From: Thauera aromatica K172
GTDB taxonomy: Bacteria; Pseudomonadota; Gammaproteobacteria; Burkholderiales; Rhodocyclaceae
Direction of reading: 5' to 3'
Length of the DNA: 64,000 bases
Assembly: GCF_003030465.1 (NCBI RefSeq)
Contig: NZ_CP028339.1
Coordinates: 2,356,001-2,420,000 of the forward strand
The notes under the pieces: generated by a model
The model's input: only the letters and a program-made list of their open reading frames with translations
What the model was told of the DNA's origin: nothing
The model's database searches: none
Position numbers and translations under genes: made by a program
Shown here: positions 9,645-18,331 of the stretch, piece after piece
How positions within the stretch are numbered: the stretch's first letter is position 1
How the letters are laid out: each line of letters begins with the position of its first letter

Positions 9645-10199
9645 TCAGACGTAAGCGATGTCGATGATTTCGATCTCGCGCAGCCCCGCCGGGCTCTGAA
9701 AGCGCACCACATCGCCGACCCGCGCCTTCAGTACCGCCCGTGCCAGCGGTGAAATCCAGCTGATGCGCCCCTGCGAGGCGTCGGCTTCATCCACGCCGAC
9801 GATCTGCCAACGCTGCTCCTCCTCCGTTTCAAGATCGCAGAAGCTGACCGTAGCACCGAAAAAAACCTGCTCCAGACCCTGCTGGCGCTCGGGGTCGACG
9901 ACTTCGGCATTCTCGATGCGCTTGATCAGGAAGCGGATGCGGCGATCGATCTCGCGCAGCCGCTTCTTGCCGTAGATGTAATCGCCGTTCTCCGAACGGT
10001 CGCCGTTGCCCGCCGCCCAGGCCACGGTTTCGACCAGTTTCGGGCGCTCGATGCGCACCAGCCGGTCGAGCTCGACCCGCAGCGCATCGTAGCCACGCCG
10101 GGTCATGTAGTTCTTGCTGCCGGCCGGCAGGCGCAGGGCGGGAGCGAGCTCCTCGTCCTCGTCGGCGCCTTCGCCTTCCCTCACGAATGCCTTGTTCAC
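9645..10199 (-). CDS. greB: Transcription elongation factor GreB-type
   Basis: A cleavage factor that rescues backtracked RNA polymerase, 184 residues. N-terminal coiled coil with [18 protein letters not shown] and [20 protein letters not shown] (the GreB-type sequence with the acidic tip), then the FKBP-like C-terminal domain ending [20 protein letters not shown]. The GTG at 10199 is chosen because GAGGA lies eight bases before it and the family start follows. An acidic N-terminal insertion ([12 protein letters not shown]) precedes the coiled coil. htpG follows after 103 bases but has its own promoter. Confidence 0.92.
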   Translation of the reverse strand: MNKAFVREGEGADEDEELAPALRLPAGSKNYMTRRGYDALRVELDRLVRIERPKLVETVAWAAGNGDRSENGDYIYGKKRLREIDRRIRFLIKRIENAEVVDPERQQGLEQVFFGATVSFCDLETEEEQRWQIVGVDEADASQGRISWISPLARAVLKARVGDVVRFQSPAGLREIEIIDIAYV

Positions 10200-10399
10200 G
10201 GGTGATGTCCTCGTACTCGTACTGCGCGGAATGCGCATGGTAAGGAAGAATCCGGCGCAGCGGTGGATACTGCGGGGGGCGCACGGGACACGAAGTTGTC
10301 ATTCCACACCGCCACGCATACCATTGGTCATCGGCCGCCAGCGGTCCGCGGGCCGGGCGGGCGCCGGCCCGCATCCTCTCCACACAGGGCAGCCCCATC

Positions 10400-10615
10400 A
10401 TGAGCGATGAAACCTTCGACGAAGTGACCAGCCTGCGCACACGCCTCGAAGAGCTGCGCAGCGAACACCGCGACCTCGACGAGGCGATCGCCCGCCTGTC
10501 GCAGGCTCCCGGCGACGACGAGCTGATGCTGCGCCGGCTGAAGAAGCGCAAGCTGGCGCTCAAGGACCGGATCGCCGCCATCGAGCACCTGCTCACCCCC
10601 GACGAGCGCGCCTGA
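10400..10615 (+). CDS. YdcH / DUF465-family small coiled-coil protein
   Basis: A 71-residue, highly charged protein that is almost all helix: LRTRLEELRSEHRDLDEAI near the N-terminus, then LMLRRLKKRKLALKDRIAAI, which is the recognisable YdcH/DUF465 signature. The family's molecular role is not established. The ribosome binding site is weak. The gene lies 55 bases before the alpha/beta hydrolase gene on the same strand and may be co-transcribed with it. Confidence 0.8.
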   Translation: MSDETFDEVTSLRTRLEELRSEHRDLDEAIARLSQAPGDDELMLRRLKKRKLALKDRIAAIEHLLTPDERA

Positions 10616-10670
10616 ACGCCGACGGCAGCGCCCGTCGTCCGCCGCTGCTCATCGGACAAGGCTTCCCGCC

Positions 10671-11489
10671 GTGCCGATCTCCGCCACCGCGCCTTTTCCC
10701 ATGACCGCCATCGAAGTCGACGGCCGCCGTGCCGCCCTCGCGGACGACGGCCCCCGCACCGACCCTGCCCCCTTGCTGCTGATCCACGGCGCCGGGCACG
10801 ACCACGGAGTCTGGCGGGCGGTGGCCGGCGGCCTCGTCGCTGCCGGCCGGCGCGTGATCACCCCCGACCTGCCCGGACACGGCGCCAGCGCCGGCCCTGC
10901 ACTGACCGGCATCCCATCGATGGCGGCCTGGGTGCTGGCGCTGGCCGATGCACTCGGCCTCGAGCGCTTCGCGCTGGGTGGCCACAGCATGGGCGCGCTG
11001 GTTGCGCTCGCCACCGCCGCCGCCGCCCCGGAGCGGATCACCGCGCTGGCCTTGCTCGGCTGCCGGGCGCCGATGCCGGTCGCCTCCTTCCTGCTCGAAG
11101 CCGCGCGCACCGAACCGGCGCAGGCCCATGCCCTGATCAACAAGTTCTCCTTCGCCCCCGCCGAACGCATCGGCGAAACCCGCCGCCAGGCACTGGAAGC
11201 GGCCAACCTCGAACGCTTGCAGGCCCAGCCCGCCACCGTCCTCGCCATCGACCTCGCCGCCTGCGACCGCTGGCCGGACGGCCTGGCCGCAGCCACGCAC
11301 GTGCGCTGTCCCACCTTGCTGCTGTGCGCTGGGTACGACCGGATGACTCCGGCGGAGACCTCGCGCCCGCTGCTCCAGGCCCTGCAAGCCGGCAGCGATG
11401 CCCGCCTGCTCGAGCTTTCCGACTGCGGTCACGGCATGCTCGACGAAGCGCCGGCCGCCGTCATCGAAGCCCTGTGCGCCCCCGGATGA
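10671..11489 (+). CDS. Alpha/beta-fold hydrolase
   Basis: A 272-residue soluble hydrolase. The oxyanion segment LLIHGAGHDHGVW near residue 34, nucleophile elbow GGHSMGALVAL near 104 (serine in G-H-S-M-G), acid in CAGYDRMTPAE and histidine in SDCGHGMLDEAP are all present and correctly ordered. The substrate is unknown; family members include esterases and ring-cleavage hydrolases. The GTG at 10671 has AAGG nine bases upstream; an ATG at 10701 is the alternative start. No signal peptide is visible. Confidence 0.83.
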   Translation: MPISATAPFPMTAIEVDGRRAALADDGPRTDPAPLLLIHGAGHDHGVWRAVAGGLVAAGRRVITPDLPGHGASAGPALTGIPSMAAWVLALADALGLERFALGGHSMGALVALATAAAAPERITALALLGCRAPMPVASFLLEAARTEPAQAHALINKFSFAPAERIGETRRQALEAANLERLQAQPATVLAIDLAACDRWPDGLAAATHVRCPTLLLCAGYDRMTPAETSRPLLQALQAGSDARLLELSDCGHGMLDEAPAAVIEALCAPG

Positions 11490-11554
11490 AGACCACGCAG
11501 CCGCCGGAATGAACATCGACAGGGTCAGCGCAACCCGCCCCCGAGGAGAGAGAG

Positions 11555-12406
11555 ATGTCGCGACAGAACGACGAAACCCCGCAATCCCCCCAATCCCCCC
11601 TTTCCGGCCGTGCGCACGGCGACGCACCGGACAGCCCCGTCTCCCCTTCCCCCGTTCCATTCCCGCGCGTGCGCAGGGTCGGCCTCGGCGCCCCGCTGCG
11701 CTGGGTCGCACTCGGCGCAGGCGACCTCAAGACCTGCCCGCTCCCCAGCCTGTTCTACGGCTTCTGCTTTGCCGCGATGGGCCTGCTTGTCACCATGGTG
11801 TTCCGCCGCACCTACGAATACACCTTCGCCCTCACCACCGGCTTCCTACTGCTCGGCCCCTTCCTCGCCATGGGCCTGTACGAGATCAGCCGCCGCCGCG
11901 AACAGGGGGCCCCCGCGGCGCTGGCTCCCACCCTCACCGTCTGGCGGCGCAATGCCGGCAACATCGGCGTGTTCGTGCTCGTGCTCGGCGTCGTGTTCCT
12001 GGTGTGGGCGCGCGCATCAATGATCGTGTTCGCCCTTTTCTACACCACCGAGCTACCTTCGCTATCAGGTTTCGTCGGCCAGGTACTCAGCCTGCAGAAC
12101 CTCGAATTCCTTGCGGTGTACTTCGGCGTCGGCCTGATTTTCGCCGCCATCGTCTTCGCCGCGAGCGTAGTCTCCATTCCGTTGATGCTCGACCGCAACC
12201 AGGATGCCGTCAGCGCGGTGATCGCCAGTTTCAACGCGCTGCGGAGCAACCCGGGACCGATGCTGGTATGGGCCGTCCTGATCGTGAGCCTCACCGGAAT
12301 CGGCTTTCTGAGCTTCCACGTCGGCCTGGTGGTGACGATGCCGATCATCGGCCATGCCAGCTGGCACGCTTACAGGGAACTCGTCGAACCACCGCACTCA
12401 CCGTGA
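11555..12406 (+). CDS. DUF2189 (BPSS1780-type) integral membrane protein
   Basis: A 283-residue inner-membrane protein of unknown function. A proline/serine-rich N-terminal tail of about 45 residues precedes about six membrane segments, beginning PSLFYGFCFAAMGLLVTMVF and ending GIGFLSFHVGLVVTMPIIGH. The motif HASWHAYREL near the C-terminus is typical of DUF2189 proteins. The ATG is preceded by GAGGAGAGAGAG, a strong ribosome binding site. Neighbours give no clear functional hint. Confidence 0.8.
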   Translation: MSRQNDETPQSPQSPLSGRAHGDAPDSPVSPSPVPFPRVRRVGLGAPLRWVALGAGDLKTCPLPSLFYGFCFAAMGLLVTMVFRRTYEYTFALTTGFLLLGPFLAMGLYEISRRREQGAPAALAPTLTVWRRNAGNIGVFVLVLGVVFLVWARASMIVFALFYTTELPSLSGFVGQVLSLQNLEFLAVYFGVGLIFAAIVFAASVVSIPLMLDRNQDAVSAVIASFNALRSNPGPMLVWAVLIVSLTGIGFLSFHVGLVVTMPIIGHASWHAYRELVEPPHSP

Positions 12407-12445
12407 CCACCGCCGCCGTTTCTCACCGGCCGGGTGCGACAAGCT

Positions 12446-13303
12446 TCAGCCCAACTCGAGCACGACCGGCTGGTGATCGGACGCCGCAGTGCCCCCCAGC
12501 ACCCGGACGGCACGCACGCGGGGAGCCAGTTCCGGGCTGACGAAGAAAAAGTCGCAGCAATAGGCGCGGCCGGGCCACTCCGCGCCGTGCACTCCTACAC
12601 TGGGCGCATGCGCTGCGCCCGGATGGGCGACCTTCCACGCATCCAGCCACACCGGAACGCCATCGACCGCAGCCGCAGCCTGCATGCGCTGGTGCTCGGA
12701 CGAGCCCGGCTCGCAGTTGAAATCCCCGCACAGCAGCGCCGCCGCCGGTCGCGGCCAGGCTGCGAAAGTTGCATTGGCTTCACGTTCGGAACGTTTTTCC
12801 GGCAGCCGCGCCTGCGCCGCCAGTCCGGCCTGCAACGCCCATAACGCCTGCACCTGGGCTTGCCGCTGGAGCTCCGAGTAGTACTCCAGGTGGGTCGTCA
12901 TCACCCTCAGCGCGCCCCACGACGCTTGCACCACCACCTCCACACAGGTTCGCTGCATGCTTGGCAGGCCAGGGTCGGCCGGCGCCGGCAGCAAGTGACG
13001 GAACACCTGCCCCACCGGCAAGCTCGACAGCACCAGGTTGCCGAAAAAGGCCCGCCCGCCTTCACCATCGGGAACATCGACCCCGGCTCCGAACACCGCC
13101 GCATGGCCAGGAAACGCGCGGGCGAAGAAGTCCGGCTCGTCCTCGCGCGCGCCGCCCGGCAGGCCGGGAAAATTCGCGGCCACCTCTTGCAGGCAGATCA
13201 CATCGAACGCACCCGCGGCACGGATCGCCGCCGCCGTGCGCTCCAGATCGACCCGCCCGTCGGCCCCGCGGCCCCACTGGATGTTCCAGCTCAGTATCCG
13301 CAT
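12446..13303 (-). CDS. Endonuclease/exonuclease/phosphatase (EEP) family protein
   Basis: A 285-residue metal-dependent phosphoesterase. Family motifs in order: LSWNIQWG at the N-terminus, ICLQEVAANF near 37 (metal-binding glutamate), TTHLEYYS near 130, LLCGDFNCEPGS near 180, YCCDFFFVS near 252 and SDHQPVVLEL at the end, giving the complete catalytic set. The substrate (DNA, lipid headgroup or sphingomyelin-like) cannot be told. The ATG at 13303 is chosen because MRILSWN is the standard start. No signal peptide is visible. A decayed copy of the C-terminal end of a related gene is present at 41034-41190. Confidence 0.85.
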   Translation of the reverse strand: MRILSWNIQWGRGADGRVDLERTAAAIRAAGAFDVICLQEVAANFPGLPGGAREDEPDFFARAFPGHAAVFGAGVDVPDGEGGRAFFGNLVLSSLPVGQVFRHLLPAPADPGLPSMQRTCVEVVVQASWGALRVMTTHLEYYSELQRQAQVQALWALQAGLAAQARLPEKRSEREANATFAAWPRPAAALLCGDFNCEPGSSEHQRMQAAAAVDGVPVWLDAWKVAHPGAAHAPSVGVHGAEWPGRAYCCDFFFVSPELAPRVRAVRVLGGTAASDHQPVVLELG

Positions 13304-13360
13304 GTCGTTTCCCGGCACATCATTCTCGCCTCATCCCCGAAACCGGTCCCGCAGCCTCGA

Positions 13361-15154
13361 TCAGGATGACGGCACCAATGGTGCGCTGGTACAAAAGGCG
13401 ACCCCTTCCACCAGCCAGCCATCGCTTCCACCGTCATTGAAATCGGCCGGATCGGTCGCGTAACGGTGATTGGCATCGCGCCTCACCCCGCCCACCACCT
13501 CTCCCGCATACCCGTTATACGCCCGCAATACGGGGAAGGGGGCGGCATCCGGACATTGCCCCAAAGCATCGGGCATGCGGATCGAAAAGCCGATCCCTTC
13601 AAGATTCCATGCCGGAAATCCCGGCGGCGCCGCGGCCCGAAGCGCCACGAGACCAGCGCATTCCAGCGCCGAGCCCGTGAAGAAATGGCTGTTCGGGCCG
13701 ATCGATGGGTCACCATAAAAACGGCACACGGGGGAAAAGCCCGGTTCGCTGGAATAAGCGGATGCCGCGGAAAACGCCCTGCCGGTGGGAAACCATCCGT
13801 ATTCGGGATGCGCAAGCAAAAGCGCCACCTCGACATCTTCGGCGCTCAGAAAATAGTGATTGAGGCCGGCGTGGTAAAACTCACGCACCACGGTTTCATC
13901 CGCCAGCGCCGGGACCGCCTTCTGCACTGCAATTTCCAGCCTGTCATCGCTGCCTCCGGCGACCCTTGTGGCGCGGTACAGGCGCGACAAGGCGGCACGG
14001 TCTCCATTGAGATTGGCGTCCAGGAAGGTCAGGTACCATGCATAGGCTTCGTCCATCACCTCGGGATTATGGCCGTGGGCCATTCCCCGGACGGCCACCA
14101 GATAACGCGTTCCCTGAAGCCGGTCGACGGCCTCTTCGGTCATGTCCAGCGGCGCAACATCGTCATCGGTGCCGGCAACGCCGATATAGGCGGCAGTCAC
14201 ACCGCGCGTGCCGCGCTGTTCATCACCGAAAGCAGGCAGCACCGACACCCCCGAATAAGGTACAAAACCAAGGATCGCGCGCAACCTCGGCTCGCGGGTA
14301 ACCTCCTTGCGCGAGCGCAGGAAATCGGTGGTCAGCTCGGCCCCGGCAAGCAACATCATGCTCTCGCCACCAAGGCTCGCGCCAAAACCGGCAATCCGCC
14401 CAGAGTCGATGAGAGGCCCGAAATCCGGTCGGGCAAGCAGGTGATCGAGCAGCCCCTGAAGCGCCAGCGGGCGGATGGCCTGCATCTCCACCAGTTCTTC
14501 ATCGTCCATCAGGAGATAGCGCAGGTCGTCCATATCCTCGAGTTCGATGCGGGAGATCCTCGCGTCAGCATGGAAGGGGGCGGCCACGACATAACCGTGC
14601 GAGGCAAAACGTGCCATCGTCGATAAATAGTCGCCTCCCAACGGACTGCCGCCGAGACCATGCGAATACAGCAGCAAGGGCCACCGAGAGGGTTCGGGAC
14701 AAGCTTCCTCGCTGCAGCGCTCGGCCAGGATCGGCGCTTCATCTCCACGCTGCATCGCCGGCACGCCGCTGCCATCGGGCAGCATGAAAGAGGCGCGCGG
14801 GTTGTCGTCGGTGGTCGGGTAGCAAACCAGTGCCACGAACTCTACATCGCGGGTGCGGAAATTACGGAAAAGCGTCCGGTCGTCCGGCGGGCGAACCACG
14901 TACCTGATGGCAAATTCAGGCTCGACCAGCAAATCACTGACGTAGCGCTCCACGTCGTCGCGGGCCCCTTCCCAATAGGACGAAACGTCATGCAGCGCCC
15001 GGGAAAAATCCTGCTCGACGTTGCTGCAACCCACTGCGTAGGGTCCATCTCCCACCAGGTCAAGTTCAACGCTCGAAGCGCCCGACGCCGGGGTCGCATG
15101 CCACAGCAGGACGGCACACCCGAGCACAATACGAACCACTTTCCTGCATTGCAT
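13361..15154 (-). CDS. Secreted alpha/beta hydrolase with C-terminal DUF5648-like module
   Basis: A 597-residue exported protein. A signal peptide (MQCRKVVRIVLGCAVLLWHA, cleavage near TPASGA) is followed by a lipase/dienelactone-hydrolase-type domain: LLLYSHGLGGSPLGGDYLST (oxyanion), GFGASLGGESMMLL (serine nucleophile) and GMAHGHNPEV (histidine). From about residue 423 to the end lies a separate module beginning VREFYHAGLNHYFLSAEDVE and containing PVCRFYGDPSIGPNSHFFTG. It resembles the DUF5648 repeat domain and is homologous to the end of the divergent protease at 15472. The start at 15154 has AAGGAGG ten bases upstream. The substrate is unknown; both enzymes are probably extracellular. Confidence 0.82.
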   Translation of the reverse strand: MQCRKVVRIVLGCAVLLWHATPASGASSVELDLVGDGPYAVGCSNVEQDFSRALHDVSSYWEGARDDVERYVSDLLVEPEFAIRYVVRPPDDRTLFRNFRTRDVEFVALVCYPTTDDNPRASFMLPDGSGVPAMQRGDEAPILAERCSEEACPEPSRWPLLLYSHGLGGSPLGGDYLSTMARFASHGYVVAAPFHADARISRIELEDMDDLRYLLMDDEELVEMQAIRPLALQGLLDHLLARPDFGPLIDSGRIAGFGASLGGESMMLLAGAELTTDFLRSRKEVTREPRLRAILGFVPYSGVSVLPAFGDEQRGTRGVTAAYIGVAGTDDDVAPLDMTEEAVDRLQGTRYLVAVRGMAHGHNPEVMDEAYAWYLTFLDANLNGDRAALSRLYRATRVAGGSDDRLEIAVQKAVPALADETVVREFYHAGLNHYFLSAEDVEVALLLAHPEYGWFPTGRAFSAASAYSSEPGFSPVCRFYGDPSIGPNSHFFTGSALECAGLVALRAAAPPGFPAWNLEGIGFSIRMPDALGQCPDAAPFPVLRAYNGYAGEVVGGVRRDANHRYATDPADFNDGGSDGWLVEGVAFCTSAPLVPSS

Positions 15155-15471
15155 GTCGGTCGGGCCTCCTTGCCCCCGGAAACACTCCAGAATACGGCCA
15201 GGGCTTTCTTTTACCGCTCCCACAGGTGCAGGCTCGAAGCCCGGGCAGGGCCACAGGGCAAAACAGACACTGGGCATGGTCGGGAATCGTCGGCGACAAT
15301 GGCAGCCACGCGGCAACCGCGACGATACACACCCCACGCCAGCTCCCGGTCGAAACCGAAACCCTCACGTTGATCAGCATGGAACAGGCTATGGCGATTC
15401 GCAAGCGAGGAAAGGGCGGAAAAGCGGGAGCCATAATGCACAGGTTGCCGTGTCAACGATCAGGGAACAGT
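15155..15471. other. Divergent intergenic region between two secreted-enzyme genes
   Basis: These 317 bases hold the promoters of both divergent genes, but no strong -35/-10 pair is seen. The string GCTCCCACAGGTG near 15214-15226 also occurs at 43918-43930 and may be part of a dispersed repeat. No small gene or RNA is supported. Confidence 0.5.
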
Positions 15472-17508
15472 ATGTCACTCACCCATCATCCACATCGTCT
15501 TGGGCCCGCATTGCTCGCAGTCATGCTAGCAACCACCATGCCAGCCGGCGCCCAGGAAACCGGCACCAGGCGACTCGGGGAACGCATCGATTCGCTGCTG
15601 CAACGGCATGGCTTTCCACCACGCCCGTCCCGGCCATTCGACGAAATCCGGATGACTGCCGCAATGGCCGATGCCAGCCTGCTTCAGGCAAGAGCATCAG
15701 CGCGGGCGGTCGGCCTGATCGTCCGTTTTCGCGATCCTGCGGTACAGGCGCTTGCAGCCGCGGATGCCGCACCACCGCCTGCACTGCTTGCCGTCCTCCA
15801 GGCAGCGCTCGTCCGCCCCATCCGCTTTCAACGTGCAATGGGAGGAGGCATGCACGTATTGCGTTTCGACACTCTGCTGACACAGGACGAAGCAGAGAGC
15901 GAAGCACACCGCCTGCGTGCGTTGCCGCAGGTGATGAGTGCGGACGTCGATCTCGTATCCCGCCCCCAGCAGGCACGAACTTCGACCGATCCACAGTTCG
16001 CCAAACAATGGAGCCTGCTCGGTACGACACAAGGCTTTGCCGGTGGAATCGATGCCGAAGCTGCATGGACGCGTGGAACCGGCTCATCGTCGGTGGTGGT
16101 GGCAGTACTCGACAGCGGAATTCGCCCTCACCCCGAGTTTGGTGACCGCATCCTGCCTGGCTATGACTTCGTTTCCGACCCTGATTACGCCAACGACGGC
16201 AACGGGCGCGACGCCGATCCGGCCGACCCCGGTGACCGTGTCGGAGCGAGCGAATGCGGCATCGGGGAGCCGGCCCAGCCGAGTACCTGGCACGGCACGC
16301 ACGTGACGGGGATCATTGCAGCCGACGGCGCCAACGGCATCGGGATTGCGGGCGTGACATGGAAGACCCGCATCCTGCCGGTCCGGGTGCTCGGCAAGTG
16401 CGGTGGAACAACCTCGGACATCCTCGACGGCCTGAGGTGGGCGCTCGGTCTGCCCGTGCCCGGGGTACCGACAAACCTCAATCCAGCTCAGATCCTGAAC
16501 TTGAGCCTCGGCGGAACGCCTTCCTTCGGTTGCCTCGCGCCCTACCGGGCCGCACTGGCCGAGGCCCAAGGGCAGGGTGCGCTGGTCGTGGTCGCGGCCG
16601 GCAACGACAGCAGTACGAGCGCGATTTTCAGCCCCGCCAATTGCGCCGACGCGCTCCCGGTGGTGGCGACGGACCCCTTCGGCGACCTGGCGTCATACAG
16701 CAACTACGGCCGCACCGGTCTTGGCGCACCCGGTGGCGATTCTGCATATTTCGGCCCTACGGCGGAAATCCTGTCAACGGTCGACATCGGAAACGACCAG
16801 CCACTCGGGCCCGATTACGGCTATGCGCAAGGCACCAGCATGGCGGCGCCCCACGTGAGCGGTATCGCGGCCCTGATGTTGGCCACCAATCCGCAGCTAT
16901 CCGGCACCGAATTGCGCAGCCTGCTCGAATATGGCGCCAGCGCTTACCCCGTCGGTAGCTACTGCGCCTACAGCAATCTGTGCGGCACCGGGCTTGCCAA
17001 TGCGCACAATTCGGTCAGCACTGCGGCGGCGATGCTCGGCTATCAGCTGGTGCATGAATTCCACAACACCGATCTTCAGCACTACTTCCTGACCGGTTCC
17101 AAGGACGAAGCAGCACTCATCGAAAAAGGTTCAGCCGGGCCGGGGTGGACCGATACGCGCGAGTATTTCTACGCCTGGAGCCGCGCCGTCGATGGCGCAG
17201 CTCCCGTATGCCGCTTTTACGGCACTCCCGGCATCGGCCCCAACTCGCATTTCTACACGGCGAGCGCACAGGAGTGCGATCTGGTCAAGCTCGACCCGGG
17301 CTGGACCTATGAGGGCATCGCATTCTACGCCCGGCTGCCGACCGAGGACGCATGCCCGGTCGATACGATCCCGGTGTTCAGAAGCTACAACATGCGCTGG
17401 ATGCTCAACGATTCCAACCATCGCTACACTACCGACGAAGCAATTTATCAGCAGATGAACCGCTCAGGCTGGGTTGGTGAAGGTGTGGCCTTGTGCGTGG
17501 CGGCTTGA
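15472..17508 (+). CDS. Secreted S8 (subtilisin-like) serine protease with C-terminal DUF5648-like module
   Basis: A 678-residue exported protease. Signal peptide at 1-28 (cleavage near MPAGAQ), an inhibitor-like propeptide to about 165, then the catalytic domain with D214 (VVVAVLDSG), H274 (WHGTHVTG), N378 (VVVAAGN) and S456 (GTSMAAPHVSG). Residues 526-678 form a module starting LVHEFHNTDLQHYFLTGSKD, with VCRFYGTPGIGPNSHFYT and NHRYTTDEA, homologous to the end of the divergent hydrolase. This DUF5648-type module is inferred to bind a surface or substrate. The start at 15472 gives a clean signal peptide; longer upstream starts do not. Sec export then T2SS is a plausible route, given the gsp operon 2 kb away. 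Confidence 0.88.
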   Translation: MSLTHHPHRLGPALLAVMLATTMPAGAQETGTRRLGERIDSLLQRHGFPPRPSRPFDEIRMTAAMADASLLQARASARAVGLIVRFRDPAVQALAAADAAPPPALLAVLQAALVRPIRFQRAMGGGMHVLRFDTLLTQDEAESEAHRLRALPQVMSADVDLVSRPQQARTSTDPQFAKQWSLLGTTQGFAGGIDAEAAWTRGTGSSSVVVAVLDSGIRPHPEFGDRILPGYDFVSDPDYANDGNGRDADPADPGDRVGASECGIGEPAQPSTWHGTHVTGIIAADGANGIGIAGVTWKTRILPVRVLGKCGGTTSDILDGLRWALGLPVPGVPTNLNPAQILNLSLGGTPSFGCLAPYRAALAEAQGQGALVVVAAGNDSSTSAIFSPANCADALPVVATDPFGDLASYSNYGRTGLGAPGGDSAYFGPTAEILSTVDIGNDQPLGPDYGYAQGTSMAAPHVSGIAALMLATNPQLSGTELRSLLEYGASAYPVGSYCAYSNLCGTGLANAHNSVSTAAAMLGYQLVHEFHNTDLQHYFLTGSKDEAALIEKGSAGPGWTDTREYFYAWSRAVDGAAPVCRFYGTPGIGPNSHFYTASAQECDLVKLDPGWTYEGIAFYARLPTEDACPVDTIPVFRSYNMRWMLNDSNHRYTTDEAIYQQMNRSGWVGEGVALCVAA

Positions 17509-17609
17509 AACCGCTGCGCTGTGCTCCGGACCCTGCAGCCATATCGAAATAGAGCAACAGCAGGTTGCCTCGTCATCTGGGAAAGCGCTTTCCATATTTA
17601 CTGCAAAAC

Positions 17610-18281
17610 CCCCTGTGCCAATATGACCTGCGTCACCTACCCCTGACCATTTAGTGAGCAACGAGGTAGGCATGACGACCACCACTCAACCCACGGCATC
17701 GATGCACATTCTGAAGACCTCTGCCGATCCGCTCGTCTCGGAAGGCGCCCGTAGGGCGACTGAAGAGACGAGCGGATCGGCGGCGCCGACCGCGCAGCCC
17801 GGTGCCAACACCGAGGTCGTGCCGCGCGCCCGACGCCGGCAGTTCTCCAACGCCGACAAGCGGCGGATCCTCGACGCGGCTGACCGTTGCACCCAGCCCG
17901 GCGAGATCGGCGCGCTGTTGCGCCGCGAGGGCGTCTACTCATCGAGCCTGAGCACTTGGCGGCGCCAGCGCGAGGCCGCCGAACTGGCTGCACTGGCACC
18001 GCAAAAGCGGGGCCCCAAGCCGGATCCCGCCGCCGCCGAAGCGCGCCAGATCGCGCAGCTGATGCGCGAGAACGAACGCCTCAAGAGCCAGCTCGACAAG
18101 GCGCACCTGATCATCGAGGTCCAAAAAAAAGTTGCTGCCTTGCTGGGCAGTCCGATCGACGACACGCACGACAAGTCATGATGCGCGGCGCCGAAGAACT
18201 TGCCCCGGCCCTTGGCATGGCCGCCGCCTGCCGGGCCGTGGGCCTCTGGCGCGGTGCGCCGGCCCGGGCGCGCGCACGGGC
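17610..18281 (+). mobile_element. Truncated IS3-family element (5' part only)
   Basis: It holds an intact orfA and only about the first 34 codons of orfB, then stops abruptly at the end of a second IS at 18282. The left boundary is not certain: TGACC strings near 17620-17650 are candidates, but no matching right end survives for comparison. Confidence 0.7.
17672..18181 (+). CDS. IS3-family transposase OrfA (helix-turn-helix subunit)
   Basis: A 169-residue protein. A disordered N-terminal 50 residues precede a helix-turn-helix (RRQFSNADKRRILDAADRC, then GALLRREGVYSSSLSTWRRQ) and a leucine-zipper-like coiled coil (AQLMRENERLKSQLDKAHLI). This is the usual OrfA layout of IS3 elements of this subgroup. 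The ATG at 17672 follows GAGG; a GTG at 17654 is an alternative. Its stop overlaps the orfB start (ATGA). Because orfB is truncated, the element cannot transpose by itself. Confidence 0.85.
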   Translation: MTTTTQPTASMHILKTSADPLVSEGARRATEETSGSAAPTAQPGANTEVVPRARRRQFSNADKRRILDAADRCTQPGEIGALLRREGVYSSSLSTWRRQREAAELAALAPQKRGPKPDPAAAEARQIAQLMRENERLKSQLDKAHLIIEVQKKVAALLGSPIDDTHDKS

Positions 18282-18300
18282 TGACCCTGTCCCCGTTTGA
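18178..18300 (+). pseudogene. Truncated IS3-family transposase OrfB (N-terminal remnant)
   Basis: The frame begins MMRGAEELAPALGMAAACRA, the typical N-terminal helix of OrfB in this IS3 subgroup. It is cut after about 34 codons at 18281, where the end of the next IS begins, and then runs into IS sequence to a stop at 18298. The whole DDE catalytic domain is missing. Confidence 0.8.
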
Positions 18301-18315
18301 TGGACGCCATCAAGG
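18282..18315 (+). repeat. Left terminal inverted repeat of the IS3 element
   Basis: It starts TGACCCTGTCCCCG and includes GGACGCCATCAAGG. Reverse-complemented, it pairs imperfectly with 19617-19649, which starts TGAGCTTGCCCCCG and includes GGACGCCATGAAG. Confidence 0.7.
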
Positions 18316-18331
18316 GCACTGCGGCAGCAAG

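Noticed and set aside
7733-9667. 644-codon open frame antisense to htpG
   Set aside because: Val/Leu/Asp-rich shadow of a highly conserved gene, no start signal or domain.
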